NCBI RefSeq assembly: GCF_032854445.1
Contig: NC_088298.1
Coordinates: 16,759,976-16,823,975, forward strand
Source: Liolophura sinensis
Taxonomy: Eukaryota > Mollusca > Polyplacophora > Chitonida > Chitonidae
Direction: 5' to 3'
Length of the DNA stretch: 64,000 nucleotides
The first letter of the stretch is position 1; every line of letters begins with the position of its first letter. This document shows positions 46,980-57,350 of the stretch, in pieces. A model generated the notes under the pieces. The model ran no database searches, had not been told where the DNA came from, and worked only from the letters and a program-made list of their open reading frames with translations. The translations under genes were made by a program, and so were the position numbers.

Positions 46980-47760
46980 TTATTAATCGTTAGAGGCTAA
47001 CTCGAAAGGCGGGGAGTGGGGTGGGAGTTTTCTTGTTTCTCCTCTTTTTTTTTTTTGTTTTCGAATGTATTGTTTCTCTAGTTACCGGTATCTGTTTTCT
47101 TTCACGCTTACTACACGTAGGGCTTCATGTGTTTCCCACCGACTTTCTGTTTTGCTTCCAACAGAGTATGTTGTTTCTCCAACACTTTCTGTCCTGTTGC
47201 CCTTTCACTGTTTTGTTTCAAAATGGCTACATGTATATGACTTGTTTCTGTATTTTTTTTCTCCACTATCTCTCTTGTTCCCCTATCATGCTTCCCACTG
47301 TTTTCTTCTCCTTTGACTTAAGTCTTGTTTCCCATTGACTGTCTTGTTTTCCACTATGGTTTTTCCTCTGGCTTTGTCTTTTTCCCTTGTCTTGTTTCAG
47401 AATGACTACATGTATATGTCTTGTTTCCCACTGACTATATGTCTTGATCCTAACGCTGTCTGTCTTGTCTCCTTAGCTATCTGTCTAGCTCCCCACTGAC
47501 AATGTGTCTTGTTTTCCACTGACAACAAGTCATATTTCCCAATGTCTATGAGCTTTGATCCACACTGATCCTGTTTCCCACTGATCATCTATCTTGATTC
47601 CAGGTGACTATCTATAGCCTAACTTATATGCCCTCGTCTGTCTGTCTTGTTTTCTGCGACTATCTGACTTGTTTCCCACTGAATATAGGTCTTGATTCAA
47701 CTTGTTTTTCACTCACCATCTGTACTCTTCCTCAGTGAGAAACAAAACAGATACTAACAA
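46980..47760 (+). repeat. Degenerate pyrimidine-rich repeat tract
   Basis: GTCTTGTTTCCCACTGACTA-like blocks recur roughly every 20-30 bp with irregular spacing across 780 bp. An old decayed minisatellite is likely; the open frames in it are incidental. Confidence 0.6.
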
Positions 47761-48084
47761 TGTCTTTGTTTCACATTGATTTACATGCATCTTTCTTGTT
47801 CCCACTGGGTATCAATATTTTGTCTACGATATCAGTATCATGCTATCTGAGGGGGCTAGTGGTTGAATACTGGTTTGCCCACAACAGTACAAAGCACCGA
47901 AATTCCCTCAACCTTTCATATATGAAAGAGCACATTTCAACGCATTTTAATTACCTTTATAATTTGATTTGGGAGACAAATCTACTTTGGTTGTGTTGTC
48001 TAAAATTCAGCATATTCAAGGCTTCACAAAAAGTATAATTTTACCAGTATCTGGGGCCAACTTCATGAAGCGCACTTAGTTAAG

Positions 48085-49301
48085 TAAGCCCTTAACTACC
48101 ATGGCAACGTATGTTGTAGAGACATAATCTGCACTTAGCTAATTAAGTCCTTAACTACCATGACAATGTATGTTGTAGAGATGTGAAGTGCACTTAGCTA
48201 AGTAAGCCGTTAACTACCATGATAACGTATGTTGTAGAGATGTGAAGGGCACTTAGCTAAGTAAGCCGTTAACTACCATGGTAACGTATGTTGTAGAGAT
48301 GTGAAGGGCACTTAGCTAAGTAAGCCGTTAACTACCATGGTAACGTATGTTGTAGAGATGTGAAGGGCACTTAGCTAAGTAAGCCGTTAACTACCATGGT
48401 AACGTATGTTGTAGAGATGTGAAGTGCACTTAGCTAAGTAAGCCGTTAACTACCATGGTAACGTATGTTGTAGAGATGTGAAGTGCACTTAGCTAAGTAA
48501 GCCGTTAACTACCATGGTAACGTATGTTGTAGAGATGTGAAGTGCACTTAGCTAAGTAAGCCGTTAACTACCATGGTAACGTATGTTGTAGAGATGTGAA
48601 GTGCACTTAGCTAAGTAAGCCGTTAACTACCATGACAACGTATGTTGTAGAGATGTGAAGTGCACTTAGCTAAGTAAGCCGTTAACTACCATGACAACGT
48701 ATGTTGTAGAGATGTGAAGTGCACTTAGCTAAGTAAGCCGTTAACTACCATGGTGACGTATGTTGTAGAGATGTGAAGTGCACTTAGCTAAGTAAGCCGT
48801 TAACTACCATGGTAACGTATGTTGTAGAGATGTGAAGTGCACTTAGCTAAGTAAGCCGTTAACTACCATGGCAACGTATGTTGTAGAGATGTGAAGTGCA
48901 CTTAGCTAAGTAAGCCGTTAACTACCATGGCAACGTATGTTGTAGAGATGTGAAGTGCACTTAGCTAAGTAAGCCGTTAACTACCATGACAACGTATGTT
49001 GTAGAGATGTGAAGTGCACTTAGCTAAGTAAGCCGTTAACTACCATGGTAACGTATGTTGTAGAGATGTGAAGTGCACTTAGCTAAGTAAGCCGTTAACT
49101 ACCATGGTAACGTATGTTGTAGAGATGTGAAGTGCACTTAGCTAAGTAAGCCGTTAACTACCATGGTAACGTATGTTGTAGAGATGTGAAGTGCACTTAG
49201 CTAAGTAAGCCGTTAACTACCATGGTAACGTATGTTGTAGAGATGTGAAGTGCACTTAGCTAAGTAAGCCGTTAACTACCATGATAACGTATGTTGTAGA
49301 G
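48085..49301. repeat. 59-bp tandem array, about 21 units
   Basis: The core of the element. Unit: CTTAGCTAAGTAAGCCGTTA, then ACTACCATGGTAACGTATG, then TTGTAGAGATGTGAAGTGCA. Central units are nearly identical, differing mainly at GGTAAC, GACAAC or GGCAAC; the first two are divergent, the usual edge effect of homogenisation by unequal exchange. Confidence 0.97.
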
Positions 49302-50242
49302 GTCGCTGCGAATATTCTTTAGAATTAAGAGCGTAAATCAGAGTCTTCAACAAAGAAAAAAAAACATGACATTCACTTTTTTTGGTGGATATCAAAAGCC
49401 TAATATGGACGGGTCTGGGAATAACTGCAGTGAATGATTAATAGTTTGGTCTAATGATTGGTGTTTATTGTCGTTCTTAAAAATATTTCACGTCTATGTA
49501 AACAGCTTTCATTTTCATGGAAACCTGATTACCAGAGAAACACCAATCAAAAATACAATGTATCAGTGATTTAATAGAGGATATATTAATAGACATTATG
49601 TTTCTTTAGGCAAATGTTTTGATACATGTGATTTCCAGTAGAGAAACGTTCACAGCAACATGACAAAGGAAATAGCCGTGTAAGGGGAGGTAACCCCTCC
49701 ACACAAAGCTCCAATTTTATCTCCTCATGGACTTGATTGCTTTCGATTCATGAATTAACCATACACCAAGCTGCAAAGTTCATAGAACTCTTAACCAATC
49801 TGCGCTGATTGAGTGTTAAACAATGATTCGTTTTATATACTATTAGCCCTCAACCAAAATGGTTGTACATGTAAGTTGAGTTCAACCTGAATTTTCCTGA
49901 TTTCAGCTGCACATATACGTGTACATGCAAAATGGAATGATCACTGTAATGTGTTAGATTATCCTTGATGCAGAGTAAAGCTGGTCTTCAGCTGTGGAGA
50001 TCCGAGTTCAAGTTCTAACATGTTCCACAGAATGAATGCACCAATGCGGTGAGTTCAAGTCCAGCTCATGCTGGCTTCCTCTCCGGCCGTACCTGGGGAG
50101 GTCTGCCAGCAACCTGCGGATGGTCGTGGGTTTTCCCCGGGCTCTGCTCGGTTTCCTCCCACCATAATGCTGGCCGCTGTCGTATGAGTGAAATATTCTT
50201 GAGTACGGCATAAAACACCAATCAAATAAATCAAATAAATAT
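49302..50242 (+). mobile_element. Retrocopy of METTL21A-intron sequence plus SINE tail, in the 59-bp array
   Basis: Matches the reverse complement of 54512-55430 along its length, including the SINE tail. Flanked by the 13-bp direct repeat GTATGTTGTAGAG (49289-49301 and 50243-50255) and ends in an A-rich tail (CAAATAAATCAAATAAAT). The orientation equals METTL21A sense. Divergence looks like several percent, so it is not very recent. Confidence 0.8.
50039..50242 (+). mobile_element. SINE family A, 5'-truncated, tail of the retrocopy
   Basis: Begins CACCAATGCGGTGAGTTC, sharing its truncation point with the copy at 54512-54714, and ends in CAAATAAATCAAATAAAT. Confidence 0.95.
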
Positions 50243-50481
50243 GTATGTTGTAGAGATATGGAGTGCACTTAATTAAGTACGGTAAGCCATTAACTACCAT
50301 GGCAACATATGTTGTAGAGATATGAAGTGCACTAGGCTAAGGGCTACTTAACACTAAGAACGCTTCATGCAACTGGCACCAGAAAAATGCCCTCGGAACA
50401 ACCTCAAAAAACACCTTGCAAATCTGTGCAACTGTTGAAAAATTATACTAGGTGCGCTAAATGTACATGTTGTATGTGTAC

Positions 50482-50590
50482 TGTATGTGTGGATTACATG
50501 TGTATGTGTGGATTACATGTGTATGTGTGGATTATATGTGTATGTGTGGATTACATGTGTATGTGTGGATTACACGTGTATGTGTGAGAA
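50482..50590 (+). repeat. 19-bp tandem repeat, five to six units
   Basis: Unit TGTATGTGTGGATTACATG with single substitutions. Confidence 0.93.
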
Positions 50591-50690
50591 CTGCAGGTGT
50601 ATAGAATGTACTCCATATACTCATACAAGGTATACTGGAGATATTTGAGGTACATGTATGTCTGAGCACTATTCAGGTGCAGCATATAAT

Positions 50691-51078
50691 CTGAATGAAT
50701 GAATGAATGAATGCTTGAGGTTTAAATTCATACTTAACAGTTTTTCCGTCAAATCACGACAAGGAGCCATTCGATGTGTGTACATAAACTGTGTCTTCTT
50801 GTGGCAGGGCGAGTCCATGATACCAAAGTGCTGCCACGACTCAAGTATCATGCCGAAGACACCAGACATGACTTACTAGCCCCACCAAGTCACACTATAC
50901 TTTCACCGGGCCAACCAGTCCTGTTTCCTTGCTCTAACCTCTCAGTATTGGGCGCAAAGCGAGGCAGCAACAAGTACCAGTTTTAGCGTCTTGGTATGAC
51001 TCAACCCGGATTTGATCTGGCCTCTGTGTCTCAACTTTGAAGCAGAAGCTCTAACCATTAGTCCATCGAAGTGGTCGC
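50691..51078 (-). mobile_element. SINE-like family B with a tRNA-like head
   Basis: On the minus strand: a head with GGACTAATGGTTAGAGC (A-box-like) and a B-box-like CAAATCC (about 51075-51005), the body, then a (ATTC)n tail at 50691-50713. This copy suggests family B is also tRNA-derived. Confidence 0.8.
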
Positions 51079-51099
51079 ATGCATGAGGTGTACTGGAGG

Positions 51100-51783
51100 T
51101 GTACTGGAGGTGTATATGAGATTAATATCTCATATACACCTAAAGTACAACTCAGTGAAGGTGCACTCTGAGAAGACTGTACCTGCAAATGGACTGACAG
51201 ACAGCAGCACAAACATGTGTGTATAGTAATCACTTTCTGATCTATCATAATCAAGGAAGCTGCCGACAGATTTGCAAGTTGCACACAGTGGCCGACAGTC
51301 AGATGTGACACAGTCTCACTCAGGGACATCAATACTTCACACTGACTGACATCAAAGACAGACGGCTTTATTGACTAGTTGCAGCCATGTCAAATTGACT
51401 ATCTGGTTTCCTTCAACCAAAAAACTATAATACAACCTGTATATTGTCAGGTCTGGTCAGTAAAAATGCAATAATACAAGAAGACGAAGGCCTTAAAACG
51501 ATACTTTTGATCAATGCTAATCTAATTGAATTTTTGCTTTTCTTTTAGAGTAACCCAAGGGATTACTTTTCGCAAAATATCAGGCATATATGTGCATGTG
51601 TTAAAGTTCAAAATCTTGCAAAAAAGATTCCAAAATTTATAAAGTGGATTGCATTATAACATCTTCAAATATTAGAATATTTTAATACTGCATAAAACAC
51701 TGTAGGCACCACGTCTGATGTTTACAGAAAATTTAATTTTATCAATCAATATGGAATTTTTCCCAAAATCTCTGGTATAACCT
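51100..51783. other. No gene recognised
   Basis: A short palindrome near 51112-51140 (GGTGTATATGAGATTAATAT and its inverse). A 93-codon minus frame has no motif. Confidence 0.4.
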
Positions 51784-51826
51784 CTTTAATTTATTTATTT
51801 ATTTCATTTGTATTTTACGCTGACTT
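51784..51826 (-). mobile_element. SINE family A tail fragment
   Basis: TTTATTTATTTATTTCATTT then GTATTTTACGC. Confidence 0.65.
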
Positions 51827-51879
51827 GCGGAAGAAATTAATCAACTTTTAAATCAAACACAAGCAAACTTACATGTAAG

Positions 51880-52570
51880 TTGCCCTATGGATGAATTCAT
51901 TGGAATCAAGCAACCTGTGTCACTTAAATGAGAAGAACACATAAAAATGATGCCAAAACCAGATGAAAGAGCATCAAAATTTGTTTGCAACTATCATCTT
52001 TAATATTTTGGGGGATTTTTCTTTTTCAAGAGAAAAGGGTATTTGAAAATATTTTTGTACACTGGGTATTGGGGACCAAGTTTTGGTATTTATAGTTGTT
52101 GCATAATAATGTTCTAAATAAGGATGTGAGGCTTGTCTAATATATTTACTTGAGTGTAAATTTGTTGTTTGTATCAAAACATGTGAATTTAACCTAAATT
52201 ATGAAAATATTTATGAACATATTAAAAATATAAATATGATCCAAACTGAGGTTTAATACATTTGTTAGCTGAAAAGAACAAATTCTAGTGCAAAAATATT
52301 TATTAAACCTGTGTTACATCCTCATTTATGACATTATTAAACAAAGACTATAAATACCAAAAGGTGGTCCCAAGTACGCACCATACAAAAATTATTTTCA
52401 AGTGTGTTTTTCTCCTTAAGGAAAAATCGGAAAAAATATTGAAGACAACATTTAGGAATACCTTTTCGCACTTTTTCATCTGAATTTACGTCATTTTTAT
52501 ATTTTCACCTTTAAAAAGACTAAACTTTGTGTGAAATTCAGTAGCTTCCATGATGTAAGCAAAAAAGTCT
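51880..52570. mobile_element. Foldback element with ~300-bp inverted arms, downstream of METTL21A
   Basis: The left arm (about 51880-52190: AGATGAAAGAGC, GGGTATTTGAAAATATTTTT, GGACCAAG, TTTTGGTATTTATAGT) recurs inverted at about 52250-52530 in the same order. Arms are diverged, with a ~60-bp centre. The position, just 3' of the METTL21A stop, means transcripts running on would form a long hairpin. Confidence 0.7.
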
Positions 52571-52610
52571 TTTTTGCATTACACAACAGCTGTTAAAACC
52601 AATAAATCAA

Positions 52611-52716
52611 TGCATGATGGACATCATGAAATGCACGATGGACATCATGAAATGCACGATGGACATCATGAAATGCATGATGGACATCATGAAATGCACG
52701 ATGGACATCATGAAAT
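52611..52716 (+). repeat. 21-bp tandem repeat, five units
   Basis: Unit ATGCACGATGGACATCATGAA, nearly perfect. Each unit holds the inverted pair GATG...CATC. It reads MHDGHHE in one frame, but the flanks show no gene. It lies in the METTL21A 3' flank. Confidence 0.92.
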
Positions 52717-52770
52717 ACCTTTGAATTTGGAAAAACAAGCCACATACATGAAAACCCATCTTTAATATTG

Positions 52771-53144
52771 TCACCTTTTAACAGCTTTGTAAATTAAAAT
52801 ACCTCGAGATTTGTCATTGAAAACTTTCTTCAATTCAAAATACTTCTGCATCATTTCTAAGAATTTGGAATCTCGCTCGTACCTGACTTTGCAAGATATA
52901 AAAATCACAGTTTTTTCATCGCTGAGATGGCGAAATGTCTTCACCAAGTCGTCAAAAGTCTCTTCGATATATATGACATCAGCACCTAGAATCACCTGGA
53001 ATGGTTTGGGAAACTCTGTCAGATCGCTTGTCCAGTCCAATGTCGTGACAGAAACATTGTACTTATCCACATCAATGTTGTCATGAACCACAGAATTTAG
53101 GTAACCCATGGCAACCTCCCTCTCTGTTATCGTTACTCTACCAC
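52771..53144 (-). CDS. METTL21A: METTL21A exon 3 (catalytic-core C-terminal half)
   Basis: Codons 88-211 and stop. Acceptor attttag. Contains GRVTITER, LDW, LGADVIY, the RYERD segment and ILIYKAVKR. An ATTAAA about 20 nt after the stop on the coding strand could serve as a poly(A) signal, though it is very close. Confidence 0.95.
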
Positions 53145-56100
53145 CTAAAATACACACAGAAGAAAAGAAAAAGGCATTCAGAGAATATTGGTAGTTCACC
53201 GGATTGAGCAGTTTGTAAAACTGCATAATGTTCAAGTCATGTGATAGACCCTGATATTGACCTCTAAACCAAAAAATAAAAAAAATAAATAAATAAATAA
53301 ATATAGAATGATTAACACTGTCATACACAGATATTATCCTTTAATTATATAGTGCTAAGATCTTGCCATTAAGACAACAAGAAAGATTATAATCCTAACA
53401 CTGTCACAACAAGCACTGTTTATTGTAAAGATTGCTGAGCAGTGACTTCCTAGATCAGGGGTGTAGTGTGGATCTTCACCGGCGGGGGTGCGGATTTGAC
53501 AAGAGCAGAATGACTATCACAGTCTATTTGGTGAGGGCGGAGGGGCCGCCTAGGCCCCGGAAGCTCTGGGATGTTAGATTGCCGGAGAGAGAATCTGAGT
53601 GATTTCGAAGAGTTTCCAATGCAGATTTGGCCAATGTGTAAACATTCATTTTCACATTAAAAGAAAGACACAAAAACAACTCAAGTTCATCTTAGGTGGG
53701 GTTGAAAACAGGCTGTCCCTGAATATATAGTATTTATTGTCATGGGTTCCAGAGTTACAAACAGTAAAACACTCTATGACTTGCTATCTGTGTACTGTGG
53801 GTAGTCACTGGAAGCCTATGATTGGCCAAAAACTTTAACCATGCTGGACATTGACACTGACAGTATCTCCCTCTCACAATACATCTCCTTACTTCGTAAG
53901 GCAAGTTAATGAAATAGAGGATATTACACAGCCAAGGTTGAATACCATAAATATTGTTCGAGTGACAGGTGGAAATGATAACCCACGAGACGTGAAGCCT
54001 TACATCCTGACATTTTCTCTACATGTATATAAATGTGTATCAGTTTATCTGTTGCATCCGTGAAAAAATGTGAAGACAAAATGTGCCATCTTCGTCGTAT
54101 TTCTGATTCTATTCATACGTGCTGCAATTTCGCTCACCTCTACACTCATAAAACTTTTTGGCTGTTTTAAACCCTGTCTGTAAGTAACTATACATTCTAC
54201 AAAGGTGCTTAACGCTAATGCAATATAGATATTTACCTAACTTAAGCAGATGAAGAATTTCTACCTCTTTTTTGGCCGAACTATATATGTACAAAAGTAG
54301 TTCCAGCAAGGTCAACTGTGGGTCATGGGTCACGGTCTCCAGCAGAGTAATAGCAAAATGTAATAACAAAAGTAATATCTACCTAGTGAAGATATCATTT
54401 TTATCAGTGAAGGAAATACTAGAATTTCACTGATGTATATAAAAAATAAAATGGTATACACATTAGGACAGTCACCTCTGAAGCAAAGATGTAATGACAT
54501 TCATTCTGTGGTTATTTATTTATTTATTTGATTGGTGTTTTACGCCGTACTCAAGAATATTTCACTTATGCGACGGCGGCCAGCATTATTTTGGGAGGAA
54601 ACCGGGCAGAGCCCAGCGGAAACCCACAGCCATCCGCAGGTTGCTGGCAGACCTTCCCACCTACGACCGGAGAGGAAGCCAGCATGAGCTGGACTTGAAC
54701 TCACCGCATTGGTGCATTCATTCTGTGGAACATGTTAGGACTTGAACTCGGATCTCCACAGCTGAAGACCAGCTTTACTCTGCATCAAGGATAATCTAAC
54801 ACATTACACTGATCATTCCATTTTGCATGTACACGTATATGTGCAGCTGAAATCAGGAAAATTCAGGTTGAACTCAACTTACATGTACAACCACATTGGT
54901 TGAGGGATAATGGTATATCAAATGAATCACTGTATAACACTCATACAGTGTAGATTAGTTAAGAATTCTATGAACTTTGCAGCTTGGTGTATGGTTAATT
55001 CAAAAATCGAAAGCAATCAAGTCCATGAGGAGGTAAAATTTGAGTTTTGTGTGGACGGGTTACCTCCCCTTACATGGCTATTTCCTGTGTCATGTTGCTG
55101 TGAATGTTTCTCTACTGGAAATCACATGTATTAAAACATCTGTCCAAAGAAACATAATATCTATTAATATAATCTCTATTAATTCTCTGATACATTGTAT
55201 TTTGGATTGATGTTTCTCTGGTAATCAGGTTTCCATGAAAATGAAAGCTGTTTACATAGACGTGAAATATTTTTAAGAACGACAATAAACACCAATCATT
55301 AGACTAAACTATTAATCATTCACTGCAGTTATTCCCAGACCTGTCCATATTAGGCTAATATGAATAACTTTTGATATCCTCCAAAAATATCATTTTTTTG
55401 GCTTTTGTTGAACACTATGATTTATGCTCTTAATTCTACAGAATCTTCACTTTTCAGTGTATACAGAGATACATTTCTGCATCAAAAATATGTATACATA
55501 CGTACATGTGCCATGACCATTAAATGTATTTAGTTATTTCTTTATTCATTTATATATTACCTGACATTATTTATTTATTAAATGAACAACTTAGATCATG
55601 CTGCAAAAGTATATTGGTTTATGAATTTATACACAATTTTTACAGTTTTTTAATGTTTCACTGGTTTGCATAATGATACAAATTAATGACAACCCATTGA
55701 CAAACCATATTTAATTCTGCTAAGAAAATTTGACCAATTTCTTTCTCAATACTTCATTTCATTAGGCATAAATTCACATTATTTAAAATATCCAAGCATA
55801 TGTCATGATGATAAAACTATGATAATGAAGATATGATGATATTGCTTCAATATTTCAAGGCCAGTTTGGAAAATACAACAGAATGCAAGAATCTGAGACA
55901 ACCGGCATGAAAGGTTTAAAAAATTCAATTACAATACTTATCGTAAAATTGTATGTGTAATTATCATTTAGATAATACAACTGCACTGGATACTTACCAA
56001 GATATGCTGCTATAATTCCCACAATTCCACTTCCTGCCCCGAGCTCTATTATGGTTCTCCCATCCACTAGATGTTGGTTCTGATCAAGATACTCACATAG

Positions 56101-56630
56101 CACCGCAGCCTGTAAACCAAAATACATTATGCACTTCCGATACATGTACACATGTTTAGCTATGTCATATATACTCATGACATCCATGAGAGGCACAGAT
56201 ATCATATGTTTATTATTTTAAATTTTGAATCCATGGTAACATTTCGACAATCTAAAAGCTTCTAATGAATAAATAATAAACTGTTGATTAAACGGTTTGA
56301 AATATGGCAGAAGATTATGTATACATGGAATACGGATGCAGAGACACTGGGCCCTGTGCAATTAATTAATGCACAGTATTAACTGTAAACCAGTCTGAAT
56401 AAAAACAAAACAAAACAATATTAAACACTAGAATTAAACCAGGCAAAATCTGGCTGTTTAACGTTAAAACATCGACCTACTGCATCCCATACAACTGCAG
56501 CCACGCCGAGTTCTTTCCAGTTCTGTTTGACAACTATTTTCTGTCTGCCGATGTGGAATTCGCGTACAGGTTTGTGAAACAGAGGCAAACTACTTTCGTC
56601 ATAAGGCACGATAGCTAAGGAACTTGACAT
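52771..56630 (-). CDS. METTL21A: METTL21A-type protein-lysine methyltransferase, 3 exons, complete
   Basis: Class I SAM-dependent methyltransferase; human METTL21A trimethylates a lysine of HSP70-family chaperones in the cytosol. Join (minus): 56630-56481, 56109-55998, 53144-52771 = 636 nt, 211 aa plus stop (human 218). The N-terminus SSLAIVPYDE...FHKP and LGVAAVVWDA (41-50) match the orthologue. Motif I is IELGAGSGIVG (71-81), post-I VTITER (91-96), LDW (123-125) and the family DxxY motif DVIY (143-146); RYERD and a C-terminal YKAVKR follow. All splice sites are GT-AG with phases 0 and 1. The start at 56630 is chosen by alignment; the frame is open upstream to another ATG at 56861, adding 77 residues with no family match. 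METTL21-paralogue identity is inferred from the N-terminus. Confidence 0.95.
53145..54497. other. METTL21A intron 2, proximal part
   Basis: No repeat family identified apart from an A/TAAA-rich stretch at 53270-53305. Short frames lack motifs. Confidence 0.4.
54512..54714 (-). mobile_element. SINE family A in METTL21A intron 2, with 14-bp target duplication
   Basis: 5'-truncated, sense to METTL21A. Flanked by CATTCATTCTGTGG at 54498-54511 and 54715-54728. The source locus for the retrocopy at 49302-50242. Confidence 0.97.
54729..55430 (-). repeat. METTL21A intron 2 segment duplicated at 49.3-50.0 kb
   Basis: The inverted partner of 49302-50038. It contains a tRNA-like stretch (about 54740-54800) with a GAGTTCAAG B-box-like motif, so part of it may itself be an old SINE or other dispersed element. 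No coding frame. Confidence 0.85.
55998..56109 (-). CDS. METTL21A: METTL21A exon 2 (SAM-binding motif I)
   Basis: Codons 51-88. Acceptor tttacag, donor CTTG|gtaagt in phase 1. Contains AAVLCEYL and IELGAGSGIVGIIAAYLG. Confidence 0.95.
56481..56630 (-). CDS. METTL21A: METTL21A exon 1 (codons 1-50)
   Basis: Encodes the family-specific N-terminus through VAAVVWDA. It ends GATGCA|gtaggt in phase 0. On the coding strand, a pyrimidine-rich tract ending gccagacag sits about 150 nt upstream of the ATG and could be a 5'UTR acceptor. Confidence 0.93.
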
Positions 56631-57319
56631 TTTGACCTTTTCCTCTGGAGCAGTTTTCGACGAAACCGTGTTCGTGTCGATATCACAAGCAGCAGTGTCG
56701 CGGTCAGTGTCACTGTCAATGTTGATAATGGAAGGCGTGGGACTTTCGCAGGGATGTATTTGTCCAAAACTCAAACCTGTCTGGCAAAAGACCAGAATAG
56801 AAAATAAACACAATTTGCAATGAATAGATCTATGCAGAAAAAGACAGCGCATCAGTTCCATTTTTGGTCAAAATCGACTTCAGCAATGCATTTTCCTAAC
56901 CACATGTGGCATTGTTTTGGTCCGTCCGCCATGCTGGTATGATGTAAAAGCTTAACCAGAGAAATAAAGTATCAGAACAAACTTTTTTATTTTCCTCAAG
57001 TAGTGCCTCCCAATAGATGTCAGTTTACAACATTTGAATGAAAATCAGAAAATAGTTTGATATTTGACGCAGATTTATTGATCAATGAAGATTTTCTAGT
57101 AGATTCATCTGCCGTTTTTATTTTGGTATGGATTTTGCAATTACTATCGCGTGACAGCGCGCGATCATAGGTTATGCAGGTTTCTATGCCAACCGTAAAC
57201 AACATGAATGGTCTTGTTTTCAAGCACAAAGGAAAACGAGTTGACTTAACTGCGGCATTTCGGTTGCAAATGACTTAAAATTACAGTAACAGTCGCAACT
57301 TTGAATCAAGGAAGTCAGT
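56631..57319. promoter_or_regulatory. Shared head-to-head 5' region of METTL21A and the C7orf57-like gene
   Basis: The two start codons are 690 bp apart on opposite strands (about 460 bp if METTL21A begins at 56861). No repeat lies inside, unlike the flanks. No TATA box is convincing on either side. A bidirectional promoter is inferred from geometry only. Confidence 0.45.
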
Positions 57320-57350
57320 ATGCCCGGTAGTAAGAAAGCAAGTGAATGTG
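57320..57350 (+). CDS. C7orf57-like exon 1 (start codon, 10 codons)
   Basis: ATG in cagtATGC, reading PGSKKASEC and ending G|gtaagt in phase 1. Chosen because its phase and strong donor join to exon 2 and complete the conserved C-x-WFYH. Confidence 0.75.

Larger units (their letters stand above)
48051..50382. mobile_element. Inverted-repeat element with an expanded 59-bp satellite core
   Basis: The left end (48051-48092, CTGGGGCCAACTTCATGAAG...) and right end (50341-50382) are ~42-bp imperfect inverted repeats. Between them lie ~21 copies of a 59-bp unit (about 48085-49301) and two degenerate units (50243-50340). The unit contains the palindromes CTTAGCTAAG and ACCATGGT. This architecture resembles the pearl-type non-autonomous elements of bivalves. 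The core is interrupted by a secondary insertion at 49302-50242. No coding capacity. Confidence 0.75.

Noticed and set aside
48085-49301. Regular repeats resembling a CRISPR array
   Set aside because: No unique spacers between repeats, a eukaryotic host, and units that are contiguous: a satellite.
49953-50022. tRNA gene suggested by a 7-bp acceptor-like pairing TGTTAGA/TCTAACA
   Set aside because: The T arm and anticodon loop do not fold, and the second copy at 54.7 kb has lost the pairing; a tRNA-like remnant.
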